Below, piece by piece: positions 8,954 to 17,365 of a stretch of 64,000 nt of DNA. The DNA is from Bradyrhizobium sp. CCBAU 53351 (GTDB lineage Bacteria; Pseudomonadota; Alphaproteobacteria; Rhizobiales; Xanthobacteraceae), in the NCBI RefSeq assembly GCF_015291745.1, contig NZ_CP030059.1, forward strand, positions 1,515,501-1,579,500, given 5' to 3'. The notes beneath the pieces were generated by a model. It saw only the letters and a program-made list of their open reading frames with translations. It did no database searches and had not been told where the DNA came from. The translations under genes and the position numbers were made by a program. Within the stretch, counting starts at the first letter, position 1, and every line of letters begins with the position of its first letter.

Positions 8954-9925
8954 TCAGATGTCGCCCTGTTGGGCCGTTTCTTCGTTGCGTGGGTTGAGGA
9001 ACGTGTCGGTGATGACAGCGATCAGGAGCACGAGGCCCTTGATGAGATTCTGGCCGGCATAGGGAATGTTCAGGATCGTCATTCCGTTCAGCATCGTGCC
9101 GATCAAGAGCGTGCCGATGATGACGTTGACGACACCGCCGCGTCCGCCCGACAGGCCGATGCCGCCGAGCACGACGACGAGGATGACGTCGTAGATCAGC
9201 GTCGAGTTGAAGATGCGCGTCGGCATGGAGTTGACGGACGCCGCCATCACGAGGCCGGCAAAGCAGCCGATCAGCGCCGCAAGGACGTATTGCAGCACGA
9301 TGATCGGCCGCGTCGGGATGCCGGTGACGCGCGCCGCGAACGGGTTGTCGCCGATCGCGTAGATATAGGCGCCCCAGCGCGTCTTGCGCAGCAGGATGAA
9401 AACCACCACGCAGGCGATCGCGAACATGACGATCGATGTGGGGATGCCGAGGATGCTGCCCTGGCCGAGCCGCTCGAACCCGGCCATCTGGTCGCTCCAT
9501 TGCACGACGTCGAGCTGGAAGAGCGCGGCCTGGCCGAGACCCGCGACGAACAGGCCGGTTGCCAGCGTCGCGAACAGAGGCGGCACTTCCGCATAGGCGA
9601 TCAGCCAGCCGTTGACGAGACCGATCGCGATCGACAGCAGGCCGGCCGACAGCAGCGAGGCCGGCAGCGAATGGCCATTCTGCACCATCTGCAGAACGAG
9701 GCCGCCGGGGACCGCGAGCGCCGCGATCAGCGACAGGTCGATGCCGCGGCCGATCACCACGATCGCCATGGCAAGGCCAAGGATGCCGAGCACTGCCACG
9801 TTCTGCAGCAATGTCAGCATGTTGTCGGCGGAGAGAAAGCCGTTGAGGAAGATCGAGAAGCTCAGGAAGAGGACGGCGAAGACCGCAAACACGATCTCCT
9901 GCTGGCTGATCCGAACGCGCGTCAT
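8954..9925 (-). CDS. Sugar-type ABC transporter permease (RbsC-like)
   Basis: A 323-residue inner-membrane protein, first gene of the minus-strand operon. It has the repeated hydrophobic helices of BPD_transp_2 permeases and the family loop VVLGGIGLSGGRGGVVN followed by GTLLIGTMLNGMTIL. The start was set at ATG 9925 (MTRVRISQQEI) because AGGGGA lies about 9 bases upstream; an in-frame ATG at 9952 would add nine residues. A second, fused permease in the same operon suggests a heterodimeric channel. Confidence 0.9.
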   Translation of the reverse strand: MTRVRISQQEIVFAVFAVLFLSFSIFLNGFLSADNMLTLLQNVAVLGILGLAMAIVVIGRGIDLSLIAALAVPGGLVLQMVQNGHSLPASLLSAGLLSIAIGLVNGWLIAYAEVPPLFATLATGLFVAGLGQAALFQLDVVQWSDQMAGFERLGQGSILGIPTSIVMFAIACVVVFILLRKTRWGAYIYAIGDNPFAARVTGIPTRPIIVLQYVLAALIGCFAGLVMAASVNSMPTRIFNSTLIYDVILVVVLGGIGLSGGRGGVVNVIIGTLLIGTMLNGMTILNIPYAGQNLIKGLVLLIAVITDTFLNPRNEETAQQGDI

Positions 9926-10008
9926 CGCTTGCCATCCCCTAGGGATCGGCATCGCGCGTGCGGGACCGCCGTCTTCCCGCGCGCGTGCCTCCCCCCGTCC
10001 AAGATTTG

Positions 10009-10081
10009 TTTTGCGCTTGATAGGCGAGAGGCCTCAGCGCGGCTTGCTTGAACGCGCAAACCTTTTGCGCTGGCGCGCAAA
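10009..10081. promoter_or_regulatory. Candidate operator cluster of TTTGCGC/GCGCAAA repeats
   Basis: The gap between the AraC gene and the ABC operon has four copies of a 7-base unit: TTTTGCGC at 10009-10016, GCGCAAA at 10054-10060, TTTGCGC at 10064-10070 and GCGCAAA at 10075-10081. The last two form a perfect dyad with a 4-base spacer. Position and repetition fit binding sites of the adjacent AraC-family regulator controlling both directions. The assignment is inferred. Confidence 0.55.
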
Positions 10082-10171
10082 GAGTCTTGCGTGAAGCTGA
10101 CGGGAACCTAAGATCGAGGCCAACAAGCTTTTGTGCGCTGCACAGGTAAACCTCGCTGCGACGGGCCGCCG

Positions 10172-11134
10172 ATGGATCTCGTGTTCACGACCGAGGAGCT
10201 GGACCCCGCCAAGCGCTTCGCCGCCTGGCAGGATGCCATCTGCGACCACTACGTTCATGTCGACGTGAACGCGGTGAAGCCGGCCGACTACCAGGGCTTT
10301 ATCCGCGAGGCGCAATTTGGCCCGGTTACGATGAGCGACGTCTTCCTGTCGGAGCAGCGCATCTCGCGGCGCGAGCGGCACATCGCCAAGCTCGACAAGG
10401 ATTGTTACTACGTCCAGTTTCTGCAACAGGGCAGCATGGACGTGCTCCAGGCCGGCCAGACCCTCGTGACCAGCCCGGGCATCGGCGCGATCTTTTCGGC
10501 GTCCGATGCCTACGATCTCGAATGCTCGAACCAGTTTCGGTCGCTGTACCTGGAAATCCCGCGCAAGGAATTTTCGTCGCGCTTCGCCGAAGGCAAGATG
10601 CCGCTCGTGGCGACGATCGCGACGGGGCGGGGCCTGGGGCGGATCGCCGCCGAGTTCTGCGCGCTGCTTGCCGCGGAGGCTTCAAGCCTGGAGGAGGCTG
10701 CGCGAGGCCGGCTCGGTCACGAGCTGATGGACGTTCTGGCGCTCGCGCTCGACATGGGCGACAAGGACGAGTTCTCGGAAGATGCGACGGCGCGGAACGC
10801 GCGGCTGCGTTCCGTCAAGGCCTGGATCGAGGAGCACCTGACCGAGCCTGACCTGTCGCTGGAGAAGATCGCCAGGGCCAACGGCGTCTCGCTCCGACAT
10901 CTGCATTATCTGTTTCGATCGACCGAGATGTCGGTGTCGGAATGGATTTTGAACCGCCGCCTGCAGCGCTGCTACGACGCGCTGATGCGCCCGGAGCTGC
11001 GCGCGCTGTCGGTGACCGAGATCGCCTATCGCCTCGGCTTCAGCAGCTCGTCGCATTTCAGCACGGTGTTTCGCCGGAAGTTCGGCCACAGCCCGTCCGA
11101 GCTGCGCCGGCGGCAGACGATGTCGATGGAGTAG
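10172..11134 (+). CDS. AraC-family transcriptional regulator of the ABC operon
   Basis: A 320-residue protein. The start is ATG 10172 (MDLVFTTEELDPAKRFAAWQ), which opens the ligand-binding domain typical of AraC_binding_2 regulators; the longer frame from 10133 adds an unrelated leader. The C-terminal 100 residues hold two helix-turn-helix motifs (SLEKIARANGVSLRHLHYLF and VTEIAYRLGFSSSSHFSTVF) ending with FGHSPSELRRR. It is divergent from the ABC operon, so it most likely senses the transported compound and activates uptake through the repeats at 10009-10081. Confidence 0.9.
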   Translation: MDLVFTTEELDPAKRFAAWQDAICDHYVHVDVNAVKPADYQGFIREAQFGPVTMSDVFLSEQRISRRERHIAKLDKDCYYVQFLQQGSMDVLQAGQTLVTSPGIGAIFSASDAYDLECSNQFRSLYLEIPRKEFSSRFAEGKMPLVATIATGRGLGRIAAEFCALLAAEASSLEEAARGRLGHELMDVLALALDMGDKDEFSEDATARNARLRSVKAWIEEHLTEPDLSLEKIARANGVSLRHLHYLFRSTEMSVSEWILNRRLQRCYDALMRPELRALSVTEIAYRLGFSSSSHFSTVFRRKFGHSPSELRRRQTMSME

Positions 11135-11396
11135 GGCGCGGCTGGGCGCAACGCGCAGGCCGACCGAATCTCCTATTTGCGGTTTGCGCCCGTCGAACCG
11201 GAGCCCGGCACGGCCTGTGGGCCGCCTTGCGTCTGCCGCTCCGCTCCTGTGCCTGGGATCAGGCGGCCTCGGCGGCTGGTTAGGGGGCGGGACTTCGCGC
11301 CGAGGCTGCCGTTTACCGGGATTCCAAAAACCCGGCGCGGCTCAATGCCTGGCGCGCGGCTCTGTTCCTATTCTTGTCCGTTGCCCTCGGCGCGCT

Positions 11397-11603
11397 TTAC
11401 GCCGACCAGCGGTCCTGCTCTTCCCGGTGCGCGTGCTCGTTGAGCCGTTCGGCGATCTGGTCGGCGATCTCCTCCGACTCGGCCGAGGCGACCGGATCGC
11501 CCTTGTGCGTCCTGAGCTTGTCCTTGTCGGCTTCGATCGGGAAGTCGTCGGGTGTCAGTCCGGTATCCTTGGCGATAGGCTTGGTCATGGTAGGTTTGGT
11601 CAT
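11397..11603 (-). CDS. Small charged hypothetical protein
   Basis: A 68-residue protein starting at ATG 11603 (MTKPTMTKPIAKDTGLTPDD); a second in-frame ATG lies at 11588. It is rich in Asp, Glu, Lys and Arg, has no Cys and no signal peptide, and ends in the helix-forming segment IADQIAERLNEHAHREEQ. The region 11135-11396 downstream of it holds no gene that I can support. It resembles small conserved rhizobial proteins of unknown role. Confidence 0.62.
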   Translation of the reverse strand: MTKPTMTKPIAKDTGLTPDDFPIEADKDKLRTHKGDPVASAESEEIADQIAERLNEHAHREEQDRWSA

Positions 11604-11686
11604 GGCGCGCCTCGCTGCGTCCCTCTCTCCTGGGGAACAACACGCCTGAAGGCCAATCGTTGCCACGAACCGCGGCGCGTGATCCG

Positions 11687-12055
11687 CTATTTCTCGACCG
11701 GCCCCGTCCAGTCCTTGAAGCCTCCGAGGTTGTAGACCTTCTCGTAGCCCAGATCCTTCAGCAGCTTGCCGGCCAGCGCAGACCGTCCGCCGGACGCGCA
11801 ATAGAGAATGACGCTCTTGCTCTTGTCGAACGCCTTGTCATGAGAGGGCAATTCCGGATCCGCGCGAAACTCCAGCATCCCGCGCGAGACGTGCACTGCG
11901 CCTTCGATCTTGCCGCTGGCGGCGACCTCCGGCGCGTCGCGAACGTCGACGACGAGCGTGTTGCCGTTCCTGATCATCTCGGCGGCCTGCTCCGACGTGA
12001 TCTTGGGCACCGCCGCGTTGGCGGCTTCGAGCATTTGCTTGACGCTGGTGGGCAT
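11687..12055 (-). CDS. Single-domain rhodanese-like sulfurtransferase
   Basis: A 122-residue protein starting at ATG 12055 with GGAGA about 7 bases upstream. It shows the rhodanese fold: ITSEQAAEMI, LVVDVRDAPEVAASGKIEGA, and the active-site loop ILYCASGGRSA with the catalytic Cys followed by the anion-binding Arg. It ends NLGGFKDWTGPVEK, as single-domain members do. No secretion signal is seen, so it is a cytosolic persulfide carrier of unknown acceptor. It is a single gene between two small unknown genes. Confidence 0.9.
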   Translation of the reverse strand: MPTSVKQMLEAANAAVPKITSEQAAEMIRNGNTLVVDVRDAPEVAASGKIEGAVHVSRGMLEFRADPELPSHDKAFDKSKSVILYCASGGRSALAGKLLKDLGYEKVYNLGGFKDWTGPVEK

Positions 12056-12197
12056 GGGGGGGTCTCCGGTGAGGGGCTGTGCGGACGATAGCACATCGCT
12101 CGCGCCGCGCCTCCTCCTGTTGGAGGACCGTCGCGAGCGAAATGATCGACTTCACCCGCTCATCCTCTGTCCGATGCCTTCAATCGTTCGCCCGCTT

Positions 12198-13316
12198 TCA
12201 GGGCTTCAGCCGGGACATGCAGAGCTTCTTGTCCTGCTCCTTGTGCTGGAAGCCGTAGTTGATGCAGGCCCGGTCCTCGGCCGGCGTGTGCTTGGCGATC
12301 TTCAGATAGATGCGGGACGGCTTGCCCTCGCCAAAATGAAGATCCCCCGACACGGCGACCATCTCGTCGCCGACGAACTGGTGCCGGTAGAACTCGCCGT
12401 CCTCCTTGATCGATCCGAAGCAGCCGCGGACGAGATTGAGCAGGCGGTCGGTGCGCTGCTCGAGCTCGCGGCGGTTGGTCTTGTCGTATCGCCAATCGCA
12501 TTCATAGGTCGGAACGATGCGGAGCGTGATGTCCTTTTCGGTGCCGACTTCGATGGCGCATTCCGGCTTGGATGCAAGAAAGTCCTGCGAGACGGTGATC
12601 GGGGTGGCGTATTCGTCGATCGCCGCCATGTCGCTGATCTTGACGCCCTTGCTGCCGAGGGTGCCCGGCTCGATGAACCACTTCTCTTTCTTTTCCTTCG
12701 TGATGCCGGCGAACAGGTCGGCCGCGTGGCCCGCCACGGCGCGAATCTGTTCGCAGAACGGCGCGTTCTTCTGGCTGGCATCGACGGTCTTGACGGCGGG
12801 GGTCGACTTCTCCTCCTTGGCGAGCTTGTCGGCCTGGATCTCCTTGAGCTGCTTGACCATCTGGGCCAGATATTCGAGATCGGCCTTGGCGCAGGCCTTG
12901 GCCTTGCGCTCTTCGCCCTCCTTCAGCCAGCCGACATACATCTTGTCGACCGGAGCTTTGCTGCAGCCGGCCTCGATCAGCTTGGTCTGCTCGGTGTAGT
13001 AGGACTGCTGGTCCTTCAGGTTGTTGTCGGCGTCGATGCAGCGCAGCGCGTCGTCGCGCTGCTTGGTGATGCGGTTGTACTCGTCGCGATCGATCTCCCG
13101 CTTGTCGTACTTCTCCCTGATCGGCGCCATGGTGGCGTATTTGAGGTCCTCGATGGCGGCGCGCTCGCGGGCATTGAGATTGAGGGCCGCCTTCTGCTCG
13201 GCGTCCAGGCGGTGCTCCACACTGAAGTCCGGCGGACAGCGCTTGGTGTCGCGCGCCGCGGCCGGGGCGAGATTGGCGGCAAGGGCGAGTAAGAGGCAGA
13301 GGGCGCGGGCACGCAT
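12198..13316 (-). CDS. Secreted hypothetical protein, Cys-containing, helical
   Basis: A 372-residue protein starting at ATG 13316, with a signal peptide (MRARALCLLLALAANLAPAAA, cleavage near residue 21). The mature part is Lys/Glu-rich and mostly helical, for example LDAEQKAALNLNARERAAIE and LEYLAQMVKQLKEIQADKLA, with about eight spaced Cys that could form disulfides in the periplasm. No catalytic motif was recognised. The long frame to 13472 adds a low-complexity leader without a ribosome site. The function is unknown. Confidence 0.72.
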   Translation of the reverse strand: MRARALCLLLALAANLAPAAARDTKRCPPDFSVEHRLDAEQKAALNLNARERAAIEDLKYATMAPIREKYDKREIDRDEYNRITKQRDDALRCIDADNNLKDQQSYYTEQTKLIEAGCSKAPVDKMYVGWLKEGEERKAKACAKADLEYLAQMVKQLKEIQADKLAKEEKSTPAVKTVDASQKNAPFCEQIRAVAGHAADLFAGITKEKKEKWFIEPGTLGSKGVKISDMAAIDEYATPITVSQDFLASKPECAIEVGTEKDITLRIVPTYECDWRYDKTNRRELEQRTDRLLNLVRGCFGSIKEDGEFYRHQFVGDEMVAVSGDLHFGEGKPSRIYLKIAKHTPAEDRACINYGFQHKEQDKKLCMSRLKP

Positions 13317-13635
13317 GCAAATGTCCTTCAGTGGGGCAATGCCGCCAGAATAGCGGGGCTGTTTGGACAGACAAGGTGGGTGAGGCAAAGGGGACTGCCG
13401 CGATGGTTCGTTCGCCCTCGAGCACCACCCCTCGGCCATCGGGGGGGATCGATCTCGACTCGCAGCCGACATGACGCTTGCGGGGCCCGCGAGGCGGCGG
13501 GCAATATATCACGCCGAAGCGAGCGTTGAATGACCCCTTTGGGTCATGTTGGTCGGCCGCCGTCGATGAATGATGCTGACGCGACCTGTCCCGTAGCGCG
13601 CTCAAATTGCCCGCAATCCGCGGCAGGAGATGACG
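13317..13635. other. Intergenic gap with a short perfect dyad
   Basis: No gene was seen. At 13530-13547 the arms ATGACCC and GGGTCAT flank a CTTT spacer, a possible operator or small hairpin upstream of the gene at 13636. The rest is featureless and should contain divergent promoters. Confidence 0.4.
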
Positions 13636-13998
13636 ATGACTTGCGCCATATCGACCGGTCGGCCGTGCAAGCACTGTCGTCCGCCCGCAGAGATCGAGCC
13701 GCTCGGCTTCCAGGCCGACTTCACCGCGGCCGAGCATGAATTGATCCTGCGCGGCTTCCAGCCAGACGAGATGGAGCAGAAATGGTCCGTCTGCTGCGAC
13801 GGCGACTGGGTGTATTTCTGCCGGAGCTGGACCAGGTTCATGATATTTGCGCTTCGCCTGGAGCGAACACCATCCGGTGCGCGCGTGGCCGATTCCCTGG
13901 TCAGCAGGGATGCCAAGCAGTATCGCTCGACGGACCTCGATCACGACCGCCGGCTCGTCCGCGAGCTCATCGACGGATGGTTGCTTTCTCCCGATTGA
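13636..13998 (+). CDS. Hypothetical protein, Cys/Trp-rich
   Basis: A 120-residue protein. ATG 13636 was chosen over ATG 13630 because AGGAG ends at 13629, giving normal spacing only to the second. It has an N-terminal CKHC pair (near residue 12), then PLGFQADFTAAEHELILRGF and a Trp/Cys-rich core (WSVCCDGDWVYFCRSW). There is no signal peptide or membrane helix. I do not recognise the family; the CxxC plus CC/C pattern suggests metal binding or structural cysteines. Confidence 0.62.
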   Translation: MTCAISTGRPCKHCRPPAEIEPLGFQADFTAAEHELILRGFQPDEMEQKWSVCCDGDWVYFCRSWTRFMIFALRLERTPSGARVADSLVSRDAKQYRSTDLDHDRRLVRELIDGWLLSPD

Positions 13999-14058
13999 TG
14001 CCGCTTGCAGCCTTCTCGTTGCCGAGAAACCGCATGCGGCAGGGTCATCAGCGCAAGG

Positions 14059-14187
14059 TCAGCGCACGCCCGTGCCTTTGCAGCGCTGGCACTTCAGCAC
14101 CTTGTCGCCTTTCTTGACCAAGCCTTTGCCCTCACAATTCTTGCATTTCTGCTTCTTCTTGATATTCGGGCCTTTTTCACTGGTCAT
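14059..14187 (-). CDS. Mini zinc-finger protein with two DnaJ-type CxxCxGxG motifs
   Basis: A 42-residue protein with ATG 14187 and AGGAG about 6 bases upstream. It contains CKNCEGKG and CQRCKGTG, the paired repeats that in DnaJ form one zinc centre, on a Lys-rich background (IKKKQK). Length and spacing are right for a single stand-alone zinc module. It is divergent from ku, with about 170 bases between the two starts. A chaperone-like or nucleic-acid-binding role is possible but unproven. Confidence 0.75.
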   Translation of the reverse strand: MTSEKGPNIKKKQKCKNCEGKGLVKKGDKVLKCQRCKGTGVR

Positions 14188-14358
14188 GACATTCTCCTGC
14201 CGCCCAACGGCGGCCCCGAAGGGGGTGCTCGGCGAAGGGGCGGAGCGATGCGACATTAATCCTACACTTACGCTGCCTTTTTCTCCACAAGCCATGTCGG
14301 AACCCAGGGCCGCCGTTCGTCTTGAATCCGAGCCGCCTCGAACCGGAGTTCTGCGTAA

Positions 14359-15297
14359 ATGGCCCCCCGCGCCAACTGGAAAGGCTTCCTGAGACTGTCC
14401 CTCGTCACCTGTCCCGTGGCGCTCTATCCGGCCACGTCCGAGAGCGAGAAGATCTCGTTCAACCAGCTCAACCGGCAGACCGGCCACCGCGTCAAATATC
14501 TGAAGGTGGACGCCGAGACCGGCGACGAGGTGCCAAACGAGGACATCGTCAAGGGCTTTGAGCTGGACAAGGGCCAGTACATCGAGGTGTCCAAGGAAGA
14601 GCTTGAGGAGATCGCGCTGGAGTCCACGCGCACCATCGAGATCGACGAGTTTGTCGCCCGGTCGGACATCGACCCGCGCTACCTGATCCGCCCCTACTAC
14701 ATCCGCCCCGACGGCAAGGTCGGCCACGACGCGTTCGCGGTGATCCGCGAGACCATCCGCGAGATGGACAAGGTCGCGATCGGGCGCGTGGTGCTGACCA
14801 GCCGCGAGCACATCATCGCGCTGGAGCCGATGGACAAGGGCCTCGTCGGCACGCTTCTGCGCTACCCCTACGAGGTGCGCAGCGAGCAGGACTATTTCGA
14901 CGATATCCAGGACGTGAAGGTCACCAAGGACATGCTCGATCTCGCCCGGCACATCGTCAACCAGAAGGCCGGCCGCTTCGAGCCCGAGAAGTTCGAGGAC
15001 CATTACGAGACCGCGCTGATCGAGCTGATCAACGAAAAGCGCGCCGGCAAGGTCATCCAGTCGAAGGAGCGGCCGAAGGGCGAGAACGTCGTCGACCTCA
15101 TGGAGGCGCTGCGCCGCAGCGTCGGCAAGGAGGCCAGGAAGGAGGCCGCGCCTGCGAAGGCCGGCAAACCCGCCAGGAAGCCGAAGAAGGCGGCGGCCGG
15201 ACAGAAGGAGATGCTGATGCCGATCGCGGGCAAGAAGGCGGCCAAGGAGACGTCCGCGAAGAAGCAGGCGTCAGGGGCGCGGCGGAAATCGGCATGA
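14359..15297 (+). CDS. ku: Ku homodimer DNA-end-binding protein (NHEJ)
   Basis: A 312-residue protein with the bacterial Ku core: WKGFLRLSLVTCPVALYPA, LNRQTGHRVKYLKVD, IEIDEFVARSDIDPRYL and YLIRPYYIRPDGK, through about residue 255. A Lys/Ala-rich tail (PAKAGKPARKPKKAAAG and beyond) follows, as in Ku proteins whose C-terminus contacts DNA. It binds double-strand ends and recruits LigD. No ligD lies in the window, and rhizobial genomes often encode several ku copies. Its stop overlaps the start of the next gene (ATGA), so the two are co-translated. Confidence 0.96.
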   Translation: MAPRANWKGFLRLSLVTCPVALYPATSESEKISFNQLNRQTGHRVKYLKVDAETGDEVPNEDIVKGFELDKGQYIEVSKEELEEIALESTRTIEIDEFVARSDIDPRYLIRPYYIRPDGKVGHDAFAVIRETIREMDKVAIGRVVLTSREHIIALEPMDKGLVGTLLRYPYEVRSEQDYFDDIQDVKVTKDMLDLARHIVNQKAGRFEPEKFEDHYETALIELINEKRAGKVIQSKERPKGENVVDLMEALRRSVGKEARKEAAPAKAGKPARKPKKAAAGQKEMLMPIAGKKAAKETSAKKQASGARRKSA

Positions 15298-15677
15298 AGC
15301 ATCCGGTGACGGCGGACGGCCGCTACTTCGTCGTCCGCGGTCGCCTGTGGCGGATGGCCAATCCTGATCTCTCGGACGACGAGCGCGCAAGCCTGGTGAA
15401 GCGGCTGATGGCGGCACGGCGCGCGGTCCGCGACGCCAAGGCGGACCAGGCCCCGGAGCTAGAGGCTGCCGCGCATCGCGAAGTGGACGAGATCAAGCGC
15501 GCGCTGGGCGAGCGGGGGCCGGTCTGGTGGAAAGACGGCGCGCCGGACCTCAATCGCCATATGGCGAAGAACACGCCTTATGCCGCCTGGTACGCGAAGG
15601 TGTTTGCCGCAAGCGTCAAAGGCCCTCGTCAGGACACTCCGGACACGTCTCGCCGATCGAATCGAGGACGTCGTTGA
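15294..15677 (+). CDS. Hypothetical protein translationally coupled to ku
   Basis: A 127-residue protein whose ATG overlaps the ku stop by four bases. It begins KHPVTADGRYFVVRGRLWRM, has a charged helical middle (LVKRLMAARRAVRDAKA) and a conserved-looking end WWKDGAPDLNRHMAKNTPY. Coupling to Ku suggests a link with DNA repair or desiccation tolerance; the function is unknown. Its last 62 bases overlap the convergent gene at 15616-15885. Confidence 0.72.
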   Translation: MKHPVTADGRYFVVRGRLWRMANPDLSDDERASLVKRLMAARRAVRDAKADQAPELEAAAHREVDEIKRALGERGPVWWKDGAPDLNRHMAKNTPYAAWYAKVFAASVKGPRQDTPDTSRRSNRGRR

Positions 15678-15885
15678 TCTCCGCGTCCGCCTGATCGGCG
15701 GAGACGCCCTCCGGCGGATGCTGCCGCGCAAGCGCGAGCGCGTGATCGCGCGCGTGCGGGTCGGCCCGATCCCTGGCCCAGCCATGCTCCTCGCATTCGT
15801 GGATGGCGCCAGCCTCCTGCAGCACGTGGAGCGCCCATCCACGCAGCGTGCGGATCGCCGGCCGCCTGTCCTTCGTCATCAGCAT
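15616..15885 (-). CDS. Small hypothetical protein, convergent with the ku operon
   Basis: An 89-residue protein starting at ATG 15885 (second ATG at 15879), with GAGGAG about 9 bases upstream. The sequence RTLRGWALHVLQEAGAIHECEEHGWARDRADPHARDHAL carries clustered His/Cys/Asp, and the C-terminus has CPEC. Possible metal binding; no family recognised. The tail-to-tail overlap with the preceding gene is larger than usual, so one of the two ends is slightly uncertain. Confidence 0.6.
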   Translation of the reverse strand: MLMTKDRRPAIRTLRGWALHVLQEAGAIHECEEHGWARDRADPHARDHALALARQHPPEGVSADQADAEINDVLDSIGETCPECPDEGL

Positions 15886-16162
15886 CGAGATCGCTCCTCG
15901 CCGGGACGAATCCGCGCCGCCCCCGCTTGTTCCCAGCGCTTAGCACGGGGCAGGGATTCCCAAACGGCAGGGCCGGGCTTGTCCCCGTGTTCCCGGGGGC
16001 TGTGGAGAGTGCGAGGGATGGGCGGAGGGGTCTGCGTGTTGTGACGCTTGGCGGAGAACGCTGGATTCGAGCCAAATCTCATGGAAGTCTTTGCGAACTT
16101 GGGTATCGCTGCTCGCTGGGGACAACGGTAGCGGTTTTTGGATGCTCTCCTGTGCCACTGCG

Positions 16163-17176
16163 CTAGTTAACGAAATCAATACTCCGGCATTTCCAATCAT
16201 CGAGCAGAGATTCAAACGATAAGAAGTCCTCATCGGGCACCCAAGCCGCTCTGTTGGCCGTCTCAACTCGATTCAGCAGGAGCGCTCGCCATCTTTTCGA
16301 GATCGACATCCACCAATCACGGCGCATACAGGTGTGCTCTGCGTATTCAAACGCGATTTGAACCGCGAGCGTTGTGAGCTCCTTGTATGGTTGCAAGCAA
16401 AATGATTTGGCAAAACGCTTGCTTGGCCTTTCGCCCTTCAGCCATGTGAATATAGCGACTGGCATTTTGTCGGCGGTCAGAATATGCATTCCGATGTAGG
16501 CAGCTTCTTCAGAGAAATTCTGAAGCTTCGTTCCGACAACGTTGTAAAGTGGACGAAAGGCGCCAACAGACAGCAGAACAGGCGTCGCATCAAATCGGAT
16601 AATCGCGGCCCGGATTTCGTCATACCCGGACAGGTTGATCATGTTCTCGGTGCGTTTGAAGTTTTCTTCCGCTGCAATCGCGGCGAGTGAATGGATCTGA
16701 AACGCTTGGTAAAATGGTTCGCGTCGTGGATCACTGCTTAGGTACTTTCTTGCCTCGTTCGCGGCTGCATCCTCCGCGTTTCCTCGAATATAAACTTCTG
16801 CTGCCATCGCTCTATAATGCAGCAAGGTAAGTTGTTCTCGTGTGAAGGTGAGGGCTGCGTCCTCCAAAGGCGCAAAGAGATTCTTATCATGACGTGCGCA
16901 GAAGCACTGCAATGTTGAGAAATTGCCGATACCGATATCTTCCGCTTGAAAGCCGGATCGTTTCATCTGCGCAATAGGTGAAAGGCGAGTAGGAACGGCG
17001 TGGACGTGACCTTGCACGGCAATTTGTGCGAGCTGCGAGCGAGGGATCATGTGTGCGTGAACGATTCTTCCATCGCAGCCGTCCCCACCAAAACGCTTGG
17101 ACAGACACTCTTTGCTATCTAGGGCGCCTTGATAGCGCTTAAGAAAGCTCCATTGCATCGGTGTAATCGGTTTCAT
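16163..17176 (-). CDS. Hypothetical protein with an HNH-like Cys/His cluster
   Basis: A 337-residue protein from ATG 17176 (MKPITPMQWSFLKRYQ); a longer frame to 17227 has no better site. The N-terminal 100 residues hold a Cys/His pattern (KECLSKRFGGDGC, HAHMIPRSQL at about 40-49, FCARHD at about 92-97), reminiscent of HNH/zinc-finger nucleases but not canonical. The C-terminal part is helical with no motif. Base composition is clearly lower in GC than neighbours, as for the next two genes, which suggests horizontal acquisition. A defence or nuclease role is inferred only. Confidence 0.62.
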   Translation of the reverse strand: MKPITPMQWSFLKRYQGALDSKECLSKRFGGDGCDGRIVHAHMIPRSQLAQIAVQGHVHAVPTRLSPIAQMKRSGFQAEDIGIGNFSTLQCFCARHDKNLFAPLEDAALTFTREQLTLLHYRAMAAEVYIRGNAEDAAANEARKYLSSDPRREPFYQAFQIHSLAAIAAEENFKRTENMINLSGYDEIRAAIIRFDATPVLLSVGAFRPLYNVVGTKLQNFSEEAAYIGMHILTADKMPVAIFTWLKGERPSKRFAKSFCLQPYKELTTLAVQIAFEYAEHTCMRRDWWMSISKRWRALLLNRVETANRAAWVPDEDFLSFESLLDDWKCRSIDFVN

Positions 17177-17365
17177 GGTCTGAACGCGCAGGTAATTGCA
17201 ATATGCGTAGTATAACCGGCATGGCACTCGCTGCGAGTGAAATCACAACCGTGGCAGGTGGAGCGCTGCGGTAACAGTGTGCTTAATTCATTCGGTATCC
17301 GCAGGGCGGACGCAGAATTGAGTGCACAGTCACCGCAACACTAGCAACACACTGAGTCTCGTCGG

